DNA from: Neiella holothuriorum
GTDB taxonomy: Bacteria; Pseudomonadota; Gammaproteobacteria; Enterobacterales; Neiellaceae
DNA: 64,000 nt
Direction of reading: 5' to 3'
Assembly (NCBI RefSeq): GCF_019457915.1
Contig: NZ_JAHZSS010000022.1
Location: 1 to 64,000 of the forward strand
Shown here: in pieces, positions 17,837-27,809 of the stretch
How positions within the stretch are numbered: the stretch's first letter is position 1
Layout: every line of letters begins with the position of its first letter
Position numbers and translations under genes: made by a program
The notes under the pieces: model-generated
Seen by the model: the letters and a program-made list of their open reading frames with translations, nothing else
What the model was told of the DNA's origin: nothing
Database searches by the model: none

Positions 17837-20542
17837 CTAATCTTCGCTAGTTTCACCTTCAGCTGATGATTCGCCTGGCTCGTCGCTGCTGACAGTAACA
17901 TCTGCATCTGACGCTACGGCTTCTTCACCGTCAATCGTTTCGATGTCGTCTTCGTCAACTTCTTCGATACGCTGCAAGCCAACCACCAATTCATCGTCAG
18001 CAGTTTTGATTAGGGTAACACCTTGCGTATTACGGCCAACCAAAGACACTTCGTTAACGCGAGTACGAACGAGCGTACCGGCATTGGTGATCATCATGAT
18101 TTCATCATTTTCATCAGCCTGAACCGCGCCAACAACTTTACCGTTGCGCTCACTCACTTTGATGGAAACAACACCTTGCGTCGCTCGGCTTTTAGCCGTG
18201 TACTCCGCCAAATCAGTGCGCTTGCCGTAACCATTTTCGGTAACCGTTAGAATCGGCCCGTCGCTATGCGGCACAATCAACGAAACCACTTGCTGGCCAG
18301 GTTGGAGCTTGATGCCCCGCACACCAGTAGCGGTTCGCCCCATTGGACGCAGCGCTAACATTTCTTCGCCGGTTTCCGGATCGATCTTCACTTCACCCGT
18401 TTCACTGTCGCGTGCTTTCTCGTTAAAGCGAACAACTTTACCCGCGTCAGAAAACAGCATGATGTCATTGTCGCCTTCAGTCAGCGACACGCCAATGAGG
18501 TGATCGCCTTCGACCAAGTTGATGGCGCGAATACCCGAGCTTAACGGACGCGAATAGGCGCTCAACGGCGTTTTCTTTACGGTACCAGTTGCCGTAGCAA
18601 ACAAGACAAACTTGTCATCGGTGAACTCTTTAACCGGCAAGATGGCGGTAATTCGTTCATCTTCATTAAGCGGCAAAATGTTCACGATTGGCTTACCACG
18701 TGCTGTTCGGCTAGCGAGTGGTAACTGGAACACTTTCAACCAATAGACTTTACCGATACTTGAGAAGCACAGAATTTGATCATGGGTAGAAGCCACCAGT
18801 AGACGTTCGATGAAATCTTCATTTTTCATCTTGGTAGCGGCTTTACCTTTACCGCCGCGGCGTTGCGCTTCGTAATCAGCCAGCGGCTGATACTTCACAT
18901 AACCTTCATGAGAAAGCGTGACGACAACGTCTTCTTCGGCAATCAAATCTTCAATGTTGATGTCATGACTAGCGGCAGTAATTTCTGTGCGACGCTCATC
19001 GCCAAACTGATCGCGAATAGCTTCCAGTTCTTCAACGATCACTTCCATCAAGCGGGCTGAGCTTGCCAAAATGTGCAACAACTCTGCGATTAGCTCGAGC
19101 AATTCACGATATTCATCAAGAATTTTTTCGTGCTCAAGGCCTGTCAGTTTGTTCAAACGTAAATCAAGAATGGCTTGCGCTTGGGCTTCGGTTAAGAAGT
19201 ATTCGCCGTTCTCGCGGATACCAAACTCAGGCTCCAACCACTCTGGGCGAGAGGCATCTTGACCGGCACTTTGCAGCATGGCCGCAACATTACCCAGCGC
19301 CCAACCACGATCCACCAGTTGAGCTTTTGCTTCGGCTGGCGTAGAAGAGTGACGAATCAATTCAATGACAGGATCAATGTTGGCCAGCGCAATGGCCAAG
19401 CCTTCAAGGATGTGAGTCCGGTCGCGCGCTTTGCGCAATTCAAACACAGTTCGGCGAGTTACCACTTCACGGCGGTGCTGAACAAATGCTTCCAAGATAC
19501 CTTTGAGATTGAACAGGCGCGGCTGGTTTTTATCCAGTGCGACCATGTTAATGCCAAATACGGTTTGCATTTGAGTTTGAGCGTACAAGTTGTTCAATAC
19601 AACTTCGCCCACTTCACCACGGCGTACTTCAATGACCATGCGCATGCCGTCTTTATCCGACTCATCGCGCAGACCACTAATGCCTTCGATCTTCTTGTCT
19701 TTGACCAACTCGGCGATTTTTTCAATCAAACGAGCTTTGTTAACTTGGTATGGCAGTTCATGAACAATGATGGTTTCACGACCATTGTCAGCCGTTTCAA
19801 TCTCGGCACGAGCACGAACATAGATTTTGCCGCGACCGGTGCGATAGGCATCAATAATGCCCTTGCGGCCACTGATAATGCCGGCTGTTGGGAAGTCGGG
19901 GCCAGGAATATGCTCAATCAGCTCTTCAAAGCTAATGTCTTCATTAGCAATAAGCGCTAAACAACCATTGATCACTTCCGTGAGGTTGTGTGGTGGCATA
20001 TTCGTTGCCATACCAACCGCAATACCACTAGCACCATTGACCAGCATATTCGGAACACGAGTCGGCATGACTTCAGGGATTTGTTCCGTGCCGTCGTAGT
20101 TAGGCACGTAATTGACGGTTTCTTTGTCCAAATCAGCCAGCAATTCGTGCGCGATGCGCGCCATTCGAACTTCGGTATAACGCATGGCTGCGGCAGAATC
20201 GCCGTCGACAGAACCAAAGTTGCCCTGCCCATCCACTAACATATAACGAAGTGAGAAAGGCTGAGCCATCCGAACGATGGTGTCGTAAACGGCGGAATCA
20301 CCATGGGGGTGATATTTACCAATCACGTCACCGACAACACGGGCGGACTTTTTAAAAGGTTTATTCCAGTCGTTGCTCAGTTCGTTCATGGCGAACAAAA
20401 CACGACGGTGTACAGGCTTGAGGCCGTCCCGTACATCAGGTAGTGCACGGCCTACAATTACGCTCATTGCGTAATCGAGGTAAGAACTTTTCAGTTCGTC
20501 TTCAATATTGACGGGGCTGATCTCTTTGGCCAGATCACTCAT
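17837..20542 (-). CDS. gyrA: DNA gyrase subunit A
   Basis: A 901-residue type II topoisomerase subunit that cuts and rejoins DNA during negative supercoiling. The catalytic tyrosine is in [10 protein letters not shown] near residue 122. The quinolone-resistance region reads [15 protein letters not shown], with the wild-type Ser83 and Asp87 pattern. The C-terminal beta-pinwheel carries the QRRGGKGK GyrA box near residue 560. The tail after about residue 860 is strongly acidic and somewhat longer than the E. coli protein, a feature that tunes supercoiling in the family. A perfect inverted repeat lies 75 bases upstream of the start. Confidence 0.98.
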   Translation of the reverse strand: MSDLAKEISPVNIEDELKSSYLDYAMSVIVGRALPDVRDGLKPVHRRVLFAMNELSNDWNKPFKKSARVVGDVIGKYHPHGDSAVYDTIVRMAQPFSLRYMLVDGQGNFGSVDGDSAAAMRYTEVRMARIAHELLADLDKETVNYVPNYDGTEQIPEVMPTRVPNMLVNGASGIAVGMATNMPPHNLTEVINGCLALIANEDISFEELIEHIPGPDFPTAGIISGRKGIIDAYRTGRGKIYVRARAEIETADNGRETIIVHELPYQVNKARLIEKIAELVKDKKIEGISGLRDESDKDGMRMVIEVRRGEVGEVVLNNLYAQTQMQTVFGINMVALDKNQPRLFNLKGILEAFVQHRREVVTRRTVFELRKARDRTHILEGLAIALANIDPVIELIRHSSTPAEAKAQLVDRGWALGNVAAMLQSAGQDASRPEWLEPEFGIRENGEYFLTEAQAQAILDLRLNKLTGLEHEKILDEYRELLELIAELLHILASSARLMEVIVEELEAIRDQFGDERRTEITAASHDINIEDLIAEEDVVVTLSHEGYVKYQPLADYEAQRRGGKGKAATKMKNEDFIERLLVASTHDQILCFSSIGKVYWLKVFQLPLASRTARGKPIVNILPLNEDERITAILPVKEFTDDKFVLFATATGTVKKTPLSAYSRPLSSGIRAINLVEGDHLIGVSLTEGDNDIMLFSDAGKVVRFNEKARDSETGEVKIDPETGEEMLALRPMGRTATGVRGIKLQPGQQVVSLIVPHSDGPILTVTENGYGKRTDLAEYTAKSRATQGVVSIKVSERNGKVVGAVQADENDEIMMITNAGTLVRTRVNEVSLVGRNTQGVTLIKTADDELVVGLQRIEEVDEDDIETIDGEEAVASDADVTVSSDEPGESSAEGETSED

Positions 20543-20982
20543 AGACGCAAAATTCCATTAACTAATAAATAGCTAAACCAATAGCTAAATTGATAGCGTT
20601 TTGGGCGGTATCCCAGATTCCAATCATGGGGTGATTGGAATTAAACAAGTGGCACAGCATATCACAAGCTTTTAGCGCCGTCTTGAGCTGTTGTAGGAAA
20701 GCTCAAAACCGCGTTTTACGTCACATTTAGCGGTTAAAAAAGCAGCAGGTAACTCTCTGTTTTTTAGCCGGAATATCGCCCTAAGCCACAACTCGGCAAT
20801 TATGAGATAAATGGGCATTATCACAGTCTTACAGCAAATACCGGACAAACGGCGGCGAAAAGCGGTGAAATGGTACGTTTTATAAAAACGTCATGATATG
20901 CTCGGAGCGCTATCACAAGTCATCGCCAGAGCTTCGATTAGAGAGCTCGGTCAGAGTAAATCAGTCAAGGATCACCAACGTT
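20543..20982. other. Divergent intergenic region gyrA / amidohydrolase
   Basis: No gene is visible. The region holds the gyrA promoter on the minus strand and that of the secreted amidohydrolase on the plus strand. Two inverted repeats stand out: a perfect 10-bp one at 20617-20641, and a 7-bp one with a 3-base spacer at 20875-20891 that overlaps a TATAAA-like -10. An AAGGA ribosome-binding site precedes the ATG at 20983. Confidence 0.5.
20617..20641. promoter_or_regulatory. Perfect 10-bp inverted repeat upstream of gyrA
   Basis: ATTCCAATCA at 20617-20626 and its exact complement at 20632-20641 flank a five-base centre. It lies 75 bases before the gyrA start codon, in the promoter or leader. 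It has no T run on either side, so it is more like an operator or leader hairpin than a terminator. Confidence 0.45.
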
Positions 20983-23900
20983 ATGAAGTCACTGCAACAT
21001 TTAGCCAAGCGCTCAAGTATTGGCGTGGCGCTTTGCAGCCTACTCTGGCTACCCGCCAGTGCAGCGAATACCTCCGAGGCGGCAAGCCAAACAATCGAGC
21101 CAGTTGAAGTTGAAGCTGAATTCAACGGCACAACGCATCAGTTACAGTTCACCACTGACGAAGGCACTTGGCTAAACTTGGATGTTAGCCCCGATGGTGA
21201 ACAAATCGTATTCGATTTACTGGGTGATCTTTATTTGCTGCCGATAGACGGCGGCAAATCCCTTCGTTTGACCACATCAACTGCGCAAGAAATTCAGCCA
21301 CGGTTTTCGCCAGACGGCAAATCATTGGCCTATATCAGTGACCGTGAAGGCGGTAATAATGTGTGGGTGATGGATTTAGCCAGCGGTGAAGAGAAAGCAG
21401 TCACCAACGAAGATTTCCGGTTGCTGATGAACCCAACTTGGACGCCTGATGGTAAATCGATTATCGCTCGTAAGCATTATACTGGCACCCGTTCATTGGG
21501 CACCGGTGAAATGTGGCTTTATCATCTCGCCGGCGGTAAAGGGCTGCAATTAACAAAACAGCCGAATGAACAGCAGGACGTCAACGAGCCATCGGTATCG
21601 CCAGACGGCCGCTATCTATTTTTTAGTCAAGACACCACCTCGGGCCCTTACTTCCAATACAACAAAAATCCGCACCAAGGAATCTACAGCATCAAGCGCC
21701 GAGACCTTAAAACCGGCGAAACGATTACCTTGTTATCGGGTCCAGGCGGCGCTGTACGCCCAACTGTGTCACCAGATGGCCAATATTTAGCGTTTGTAAA
21801 ACGCGTCAACAATGAGTCTGTGTTGTATCTGTACAACCGCGAAAGCGGTCTGCAAACGCCGCTATTTAGTGGGCTTGACCATGATCAACAAGAAGCCTGG
21901 GCTATTTTCGGGGTTTACCCCAACTTTGCTTGGACGCCAGATAGTGAGTCATTGGTATTTTGGGCGAAGGGTAAAATTCATCAAATCGATATTGAAAGCG
22001 CGCGCGTAGCGGAAATTCCATTTTCAGCCGACGTCGACTTGACGCTAACCCATGCCGTTAAAGCCAAGCCGCAAATTGATGCTGACCAATTCGATGTCAA
22101 AATGATTCGCGATTTAGCAACCTCGCCGGATGGCAAGTATCGTATTTTCCATGCACTGGGCAAACTTTATTGGCAACCAACCGCTGGCGGCAAACCTAAG
22201 CGCTTGTTCAGCATGGACGGTTACCAATACAGTCCATCGTTCAGCCCTGATGGCCGTCGCATCGTATTCACGAGTTGGCAAGATGGTGAATATGGTCATG
22301 TCTACGTTGCCAACTGGAAAGGCCGCCGAGGCGTATCGTCGCCATCGAAGGTAACCACTAAACCCGGCCATTATTTGAACCCACGTTTTTCTGCCGATAG
22401 CAGCAAAATCGTCTATCAAAAATCCGGCGGTAATAACTTACGTGGCTACGCTTACGGCACCGAGCCAGGTATTTACTGGCAGTCCGTTAACAGTAAGCAA
22501 GTCAATTTTGTAACCCGCAGCGGCCGCATTCCGATGTTTTCACCCAACGATGAACGTATTTGGGTGATGCAAGGTTATAACGACGACAAGAAGATGGTTA
22601 GCTATGCGTTGAGCGGCGGCGATCCCAATGATTTATTTAAACTCGGTTCAACCCAATACGTGGCATTGAGCTTAGATGGCGATTACCTAGCGATTCAGGA
22701 CGGCTTTAAAGTCTTTTTAATTCCATATGTAGCCACCGGCGCCGTGCAAGACATAAATGACGACATCACATCCTTAGCTGTGACCTCAATGGATAACGCT
22801 GCTGGTAACTACCTGCACTTTTCAAACAAAGCGCTGCACTGGGGATTAGGCAACTCGGTCTATAGTTATCAACTCGCAGATGGCATGGCATCGGAACAAA
22901 CCGTTGAATTTTATGTTGCGCAAGATAAACCGGAAGGCATGATTGCCTATACCAATGCGCGCCTCATCACCATGAACGGCGACGAAGTGATTGAACAAGG
23001 TACGGTAGTGACTGATGGCAACCGTATTTTAAGCGTTGGTCTCAACGCTGACGTGACGGTACCTGATGATGCAATCGTGATTGATTTAGCGGGCAAGACC
23101 ATAGTACCGGGCTTTGTTGATGCCCATGCTCACGTCAACCATTTCGCCAGCAGCCCACTGCCACAGTCAAATCCGGCCTATTACGCCAACCTCGCTTTTG
23201 GCGTAACCACCACCCATGATCCGTCAGCCAATACCGAAACCGTATTTAGCCAGTCAGAGCTTGTTCGAGCCGGCTTAATGGTTGGCCCGCGGGTGTATTC
23301 AACAGGTGGCATCATTTATGGTGCTGGCGGTGATTACAAGGTTCAAATTGATAACCTTGATGACGCTAAGCTGCACTTAAAACGCCTACAAGCGCAAGGT
23401 GCTTTCTCGATTAAGAGTTATAACCAACCTCGCCGAGATCAGCGTCAGCAAATTTTGCAGGCCGCCCGTGAATTGGGTATTTCGGTTTACCCAGAGGGTG
23501 GCTCGACCTTTTATAACAACCTCACTCAAATCATTGACGGTTCAACCAGCGTGGAGCACAACTTACCAATTGCGCCACTGTATGAGGATGTATTAACACT
23601 GTGGCAAGCCGCCAAGGATGTTAGTTACACCCCAACATTGGTGGTGAGTTACGGCGGTGTGAGTGGTGAGTATTACTGGTATCAACACGATGATGTTTGG
23701 AACCACCCTTTGCTCAGCAAGTACACGTCTACTGCCGATTTGCGTGCACGCTCGATGCGCCGCACCAAAACGCCTGAACATGATTACTTTTATCAAACGG
23801 TCGCTAAGTCTGCCAAAGCACTCAGTGATCGGGGAGTGAAAGTCAATGTCGGCTCCCATGGTCAGTTACAAGGTATGGCCTATCACTGGGAAATGTGGAT

Positions 23901-24258
23901 GTTGGCGCAAGGCGGATTTACGCCGTTGGAAATGCTGCGAGCCGCCACCATGAATGGCGCAGACTTCCTCGGTTTGGGTCACGAGTTGGGCTCCATTGAA
24001 GCGGGCAAACTGGCCGATTTAGCCATCCTCGATAAAAACCCTTTGGAAGATGTTCGCAATACCGACTCCGTCAGCATGGTGGTCATCAATGGCCGTTTGT
24101 ATGAGACCAGCACCATGAACGAAATTGGCCATCGAGAAAAAGTTCGTGGGCCACTTTATTTCGAGCATGAAGGTAGCAATGTAACGCCGTCGTTTGCGAC
24201 GTGGGGCATTAGCCTTGAGCACACGCACATGCCGACTTGTCCGGCACACAATCACTAA
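20983..24258 (+). CDS. Secreted beta-propeller (PD40/TolB-like) amidohydrolase
   Basis: A 1091-residue exported two-part enzyme. Residues 1 to about 27 are a signal peptide ending in the ASAAN region. Residues of about 60-600 contain many PD40/TolB-like propeller blades, each with an FSPDGK- or VSPDGQ-type signature. Residues of about 640-1060 form an amidohydrolase-superfamily domain: metal-binding His715 and His717 in DAHAHV, a probable carboxylated lysine (Lys811, SIKSY), later histidines in VEHNLP and GSHGQ, and the closing GSIEAGKLADLAILD segment. The upstream-extended start is rejected because the ATG at 20983 gives the signal peptide and has AAGGA 11 bases before it. The substrate is unknown; imidazolonepropionase-like enzymes and prolidases are the nearest known relatives. 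The gene stands alone. Confidence 0.85.
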   Translation: MKSLQHLAKRSSIGVALCSLLWLPASAANTSEAASQTIEPVEVEAEFNGTTHQLQFTTDEGTWLNLDVSPDGEQIVFDLLGDLYLLPIDGGKSLRLTTSTAQEIQPRFSPDGKSLAYISDREGGNNVWVMDLASGEEKAVTNEDFRLLMNPTWTPDGKSIIARKHYTGTRSLGTGEMWLYHLAGGKGLQLTKQPNEQQDVNEPSVSPDGRYLFFSQDTTSGPYFQYNKNPHQGIYSIKRRDLKTGETITLLSGPGGAVRPTVSPDGQYLAFVKRVNNESVLYLYNRESGLQTPLFSGLDHDQQEAWAIFGVYPNFAWTPDSESLVFWAKGKIHQIDIESARVAEIPFSADVDLTLTHAVKAKPQIDADQFDVKMIRDLATSPDGKYRIFHALGKLYWQPTAGGKPKRLFSMDGYQYSPSFSPDGRRIVFTSWQDGEYGHVYVANWKGRRGVSSPSKVTTKPGHYLNPRFSADSSKIVYQKSGGNNLRGYAYGTEPGIYWQSVNSKQVNFVTRSGRIPMFSPNDERIWVMQGYNDDKKMVSYALSGGDPNDLFKLGSTQYVALSLDGDYLAIQDGFKVFLIPYVATGAVQDINDDITSLAVTSMDNAAGNYLHFSNKALHWGLGNSVYSYQLADGMASEQTVEFYVAQDKPEGMIAYTNARLITMNGDEVIEQGTVVTDGNRILSVGLNADVTVPDDAIVIDLAGKTIVPGFVDAHAHVNHFASSPLPQSNPAYYANLAFGVTTTHDPSANTETVFSQSELVRAGLMVGPRVYSTGGIIYGAGGDYKVQIDNLDDAKLHLKRLQAQGAFSIKSYNQPRRDQRQQILQAARELGISVYPEGGSTFYNNLTQIIDGSTSVEHNLPIAPLYEDVLTLWQAAKDVSYTPTLVVSYGGVSGEYYWYQHDDVWNHPLLSKYTSTADLRARSMRRTKTPEHDYFYQTVAKSAKALSDRGVKVNVGSHGQLQGMAYHWEMWMLAQGGFTPLEMLRAATMNGADFLGLGHELGSIEAGKLADLAILDKNPLEDVRNTDSVSMVVINGRLYETSTMNEIGHREKVRGPLYFEHEGSNVTPSFATWGISLEHTHMPTCPAHNH

Positions 24259-24289
24259 CGAGAGCGATTTCAAACGCTCATTGGTGAAC

Positions 24290-24322
24290 AAAAAAACGCT
24301 GGCATTGGCCAGCGTTTTTTTA
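24290..24322 (+). terminator. Bidirectional rho-independent terminator
   Basis: ACGCTGGC and GCCAGCGT flank a four-base loop, with six A residues before and seven T residues after. It follows the amidohydrolase stop by about 30 bases and can act on either strand. Confidence 0.9.
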
Positions 24323-24341
24323 TGCTTGCAACGGCGCCCAC

Positions 24342-24369
24342 AAAAAAGCCAGCACTAGGTGCTGGCTTC
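24342..24369 (-). terminator. Second hairpin terminator, minus strand
   Basis: A perfect 9-bp stem (24348-24356 with 24360-24368, loop TAG) has a six-T tail only on the minus strand. No minus-strand gene lies upstream within 1.6 kb, so it would stop antisense transcription running toward the amidohydrolase gene. Confidence 0.7.
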
Positions 24370-24673
24370 AAGGGTTAGCCTTTGTTCTGCTGCGCACAGA
24401 TTATCGTTTTAATTTGCCTTTATTGTTTTGCCAACAAGTCACCAGGAACTTGCAGGTAATAGCCAATGTCATAGCACCGGCTTGGCAACAAGTGTAGACC
24501 ATTATTTTTAGAGCAAATAATAATAATCAAAAAAACCACCAGCCTAAAAATAAAGGCTCAGCGAGACAGCCCATTTGATGGCCTACTCCTCCACAAAATC
24601 GGACTTACGCCATATCGCATGACGTGTCAGAATACTAAGCAGACCAACAACAAGAGCACTCAAAGGCAACTGA
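24370..24673. other. Intergenic region upstream of Na+/H+ antiporter
   Basis: No gene or known riboswitch could be recognised. The middle is A/T-rich (about 24505-24560) and the stretch must contain the promoter of the antiporter gene at 24674. CTCAAAGG just before the start codon region provides a weak AAGG ribosome-binding site. Confidence 0.35.
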
Positions 24674-25999
24674 ATGGCTGAACCAAACAATCAAGTCGTG
24701 CAACCTAGCGCGAAAGCACTACTCCCCTTCGCACTGTTTCTCGCACTATTTGTCGGCACGGGCATTGTTTTGACTCAACAAGATACCGCCTACGCGTTCT
24801 ACCAGCTGCCTGCTCCCGTGGCGATTATTCCAGCCATCATCTTAGCGTTGTGGTTCAACAAAGGGCCGTTAAGCGATAGCCTCAATACCTTTATGGCTGG
24901 CGCAGGACAAAACACCATTATGACCATGTGCCTGATCTATTTGTTAGCGGGCGCCTTCTCGACCGTCGCAGAAGCAACGGGTGGTGTTGAAGCAACGGTA
25001 AATCTAGGCCTGGCGTTGCTGCCTGAGCCCTTTATTCTACCGGGTATTTTCATCATTGCTGGGTTTGTTGCCACAGCTATGGGCACGTCCATGGGCACCA
25101 TTGCCGCCATCGCACCAGTTGCACTCGGCATTGCCCAAAGTGCAGGCATTAATCCTGCGTTAATGGCTGGTGCCGTGCTCAGTGGCGCCATGTTTGGCGA
25201 CAACCTATCAATCATATCAGACACCACCATTGCTGCAGCTCGCACTCAAGGCAGTAGCATGCGCGACAAATTCCGCGAGAACCTACATATCGCAGTGCCC
25301 GCAGCACTCATTGCATTGGCCTTGTTCTATGGCATGCAACCCGATACCACGCCACCACCCGCATCACCCATAAATTGGTGGTTAGTACTGCCCTACTTGA
25401 CGATTTTGTTGCTTGCTGTGGTTGGCTTAAATGTGTTTGTCGTACTTGCTGTTGGTATTGTGCTGGCTGGGGTGATTGGCTTTGTACAAGCCGATTATGC
25501 GGTGTTGCAATTCACCAAGGATATTTATCAGGGCTTTACCAAAATGCATGAGATTTTCATCCTCTCCATGCTCATTGGCGGATTAAGTCAACTCATCAAA
25601 CAACAAGGTGGCCTAGCCTACATCACGCAACTGTGCCAAATACTGATCCACAAGCTAGGCAGTAAGCAGCAGCAAGGTGTTCGCGCTACCGAGTCTGCAA
25701 TGGCAGGTATGGTTGCGGTGACGAACTGCTGCACAGCCAACAACACGGTTTCCATTATTGTGTGTGGTGATGTCGCGAGAAATCTGGCCCAAGAGCAAAC
25801 AATCAGCCCGAAGCGAAGCGCCAGTTTATTAGATATTTTTAGCTGTATCAGTCAGGGCTTGATTCCCTGGGGCGCACAAGCGTTATTGCTCGGCTCTAGT
25901 TTTGCCCTAGCGCCAATGACCGTGGTCGCGAATAGTTATTACGTGATGCTGTTGGCCTTGGCCTCAGTTGTCAGTATTGTGGTTGGCCGCCGCCACTAG
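24674..25999 (+). CDS. NhaC-family Na+/H+ antiporter
   Basis: A 441-residue inner-membrane protein with about ten to twelve hydrophobic segments. The AMGTSMGTIAAIAPVALGIA and SGAMFGDNLSIISDTTIAAA segments (near residues 137 and 175) are the conserved half-helix motifs of the NhaC family. These proteins exchange Na+ for H+ or, in a few characterised members, an organic anion pair such as malate/lactate. A C-terminal NCCTANNTVSIIVCG segment repeats the inverted topology. It is monocistronic. The exact substrate is inferred from the family only. Confidence 0.8.
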   Translation: MAEPNNQVVQPSAKALLPFALFLALFVGTGIVLTQQDTAYAFYQLPAPVAIIPAIILALWFNKGPLSDSLNTFMAGAGQNTIMTMCLIYLLAGAFSTVAEATGGVEATVNLGLALLPEPFILPGIFIIAGFVATAMGTSMGTIAAIAPVALGIAQSAGINPALMAGAVLSGAMFGDNLSIISDTTIAAARTQGSSMRDKFRENLHIAVPAALIALALFYGMQPDTTPPPASPINWWLVLPYLTILLLAVVGLNVFVVLAVGIVLAGVIGFVQADYAVLQFTKDIYQGFTKMHEIFILSMLIGGLSQLIKQQGGLAYITQLCQILIHKLGSKQQQGVRATESAMAGMVAVTNCCTANNTVSIIVCGDVARNLAQEQTISPKRSASLLDIFSCISQGLIPWGAQALLLGSSFALAPMTVVANSYYVMLLALASVVSIVVGRRH

Positions 26000-26033
26000 A
26001 CCAGAATCAATCAAGTAGCGGCGGTCGCTCGTA

Positions 26034-26876
26034 TTAAGGCGATTTGTCGCTAGCTTTCGGCGCAGGAATGGTCGGCTTGACACAGTTCGGTCTCTTGCCA
26101 GCCATTTTGGCCTGCTCATACAGTGGTTCAAATTGAACTAAACCGGCGGTTAAATCATTAATACGCGTCTCGTGCGATGGGTGGGTCGACATAAACTCTG
26201 GCGGCTGATTGCCACCGGATGCTGCCGCCATGTTACGCCATAAATCGACGGCCGCATGGGGCTGAAAACCAGCATTGGCCATTAATTCTTGCCCCATGTA
26301 ATCTGCTTCGGACTCATGAACTCGGCTAAACGGTAAAATCACTCCATAAGCGGCACCTGCGCCAAGCGCTGCCATGTATAAGCCTTTATTCTTACTATCC
26401 CCAAGCGCAACGCCGGCAGCCAAAACGCCAACGGTAGTTAAAATTTGGGTACTCATACGCTCATTAGAATGCTTGGCCAACACGTGTGCGACTTCATGCC
26501 CGACCACAGCTGCAAGTTGATCGGCATCGTCAGCCACCCGCATTAAGCCTGTATAAATACCAATTTTGGCACCCGGTAAAGCAAACGCATTCACTTGCTC
26601 GCTGTCAAATACCACCACTTCCCACTCGTCCGGCGAATAGCCATAAGACGCAGGCACTTCGGCAACAATTGCTCGAGAAATACACTGGGCATAGTCGTTC
26701 AGTGGTTTGGAATGACTGACTGTTTCGTTGCTTTTTAGCTGTTCAAACGACTGTGCTCCCATTGCAGCCATTTTACTGGAGTCTTGAAAAGCAAGTTGGG
26801 ATCGGCCTGTGGGCGACGAACTGCAGGCGGTTAGCAATAGAACTGCCGTTGTCAGGGCGATGGATTTCCGTGTCAT
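26034..26876 (-). CDS. M48-family metalloprotease lipoprotein
   Basis: A 280-residue lipoprotein peptidase. The lipobox LTAC gives acylated Cys18. The zinc site HEVAH is at residues 127-131 and the third ligand lies in the HESEADYMG segment near residue 194. This is the YggG/LoiP-type layout of M48 peptidases, which act in envelope quality control in the periplasm or outer membrane. A single M48 domain with no TPR tail separates it from BepA. It is convergent with the antiporter gene, with 34 bases between stops. Confidence 0.85.
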   Translation of the reverse strand: MTRKSIALTTAVLLLTACSSSPTGRSQLAFQDSSKMAAMGAQSFEQLKSNETVSHSKPLNDYAQCISRAIVAEVPASYGYSPDEWEVVVFDSEQVNAFALPGAKIGIYTGLMRVADDADQLAAVVGHEVAHVLAKHSNERMSTQILTTVGVLAAGVALGDSKNKGLYMAALGAGAAYGVILPFSRVHESEADYMGQELMANAGFQPHAAVDLWRNMAAASGGNQPPEFMSTHPSHETRINDLTAGLVQFEPLYEQAKMAGKRPNCVKPTIPAPKASDKSP

Positions 26877-27137
26877 AGTGCTCTCTCAAACATCTTTAAC
26901 CCTGCCAACAAACTTCATCAATGAAATTGTTGCCATGATTACATCTCATTAGGACTTGGTTAACTACACTGTAAAAGCTGGTTAACGTAACTGATTAGAA
27001 CCTGAACCATGCAACATTTGCCAACAATTTTCCAGTTGTCGTTCATATGGTTTTACAGCTAAAGTGTTTGATTAAGTGAGCAATTAAATGCTCTATCACG
27101 CTTTTCCACTTTTATCGTTACTAAATAGGCTCAAACA

Positions 27138-27641
27138 ATGCGCTTAGTTATTATTGCAATTACTTCTCTCGCCGCACTGTGTGCGTGCGTTCCGTCTAGC
27201 CAAACTGGCCGGGATTACTCTCGGAGTGAAGCGCGTAAAGTTCAGCGCGTTGAAATTGGTACCGTGTTAGACATTCAACTGGTCAATATTGAAGGCACGA
27301 AAACCGTAGCAGGTACTGCCGCTGGTGGTGCACTTGGTGGCGTTGCTGGCTCTGCCGTAGGTGGCGGTAAAGGTAAAGATATTGCGACCGTGGTTGGTGC
27401 CATTGTTGGTGCTGCTGCGGGTGCAGCTGCCGAAGAAAAATTGACCCAACAACAAGGCTCTGAGTACACCATTCGTTTAGAGAACGGCAACGTGATTTCT
27501 GTGGTGCAAGCCAATTCCGAAGAAGAAGCGGTCATTCGTATCGGCGATACGGTGAAACTACTCAGTCAGGGCAACACGTATCGTGTCAACCTGCTGCCAG
27601 ACCCATCGGTCATCAATCAAGCCCCTGCCGAAACGCAATAA
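27138..27641 (+). CDS. Glycine-zipper outer-membrane lipoprotein (SlyB/Pcp-like)
   Basis: A 167-residue lipoprotein. The lipobox LCAC gives acylated Cys17. Residues of about 55-95 form a glycine-zipper 2TM segment (GTAAGGALGGVAGSAVGGG and a second GAIVGAAAG run), which in SlyB-type proteins inserts into the outer membrane. A small beta-rich C-terminal domain follows. SlyB has been linked to outer-membrane integrity under stress. It is divergent from the M48 lipoprotein gene by 261 bases, so the two envelope proteins may share regulation. A strong terminator follows. Confidence 0.8.
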   Translation: MRLVIIAITSLAALCACVPSSQTGRDYSRSEARKVQRVEIGTVLDIQLVNIEGTKTVAGTAAGGALGGVAGSAVGGGKGKDIATVVGAIVGAAAGAAAEEKLTQQQGSEYTIRLENGNVISVVQANSEEEAVIRIGDTVKLLSQGNTYRVNLLPDPSVINQAPAETQ

Positions 27642-27659
27642 GCACTATTTCACGCTTTT

Positions 27660-27688
27660 AAAAAACGCAGCCTTGAGCTGCGTTTTTT
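27660..27688 (+). terminator. Bidirectional rho-independent terminator
   Basis: A stem of ACGCAGC-type pairing with flanking A6 and T6 runs, 19 bases after the glycine-zipper lipoprotein stop. Confidence 0.9.
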
Positions 27689-27809
27689 ATTGCCTATTAA
27701 TCGCCAATGCCGGCACGGGTACAGTTAAGCTTGCGGCTCAACGCTAGCATTATTCAGTCAAATAGCCCTATGATGAAGTGGATAATGCAATCAACAAGGA
27801 TGCAATCAC

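Noticed and set aside
19259-19960. 233-codon frame antisense to gyrA
   Set aside because: Entirely inside gyrA in the opposite strand and without protein-family features, as expected for shadows of a biased coding sequence.
24370-24673. Riboswitch upstream of the NhaC-type antiporter
   Set aside because: I compared the sequence by eye with glycine and lysine aptamer features and found no matching core.
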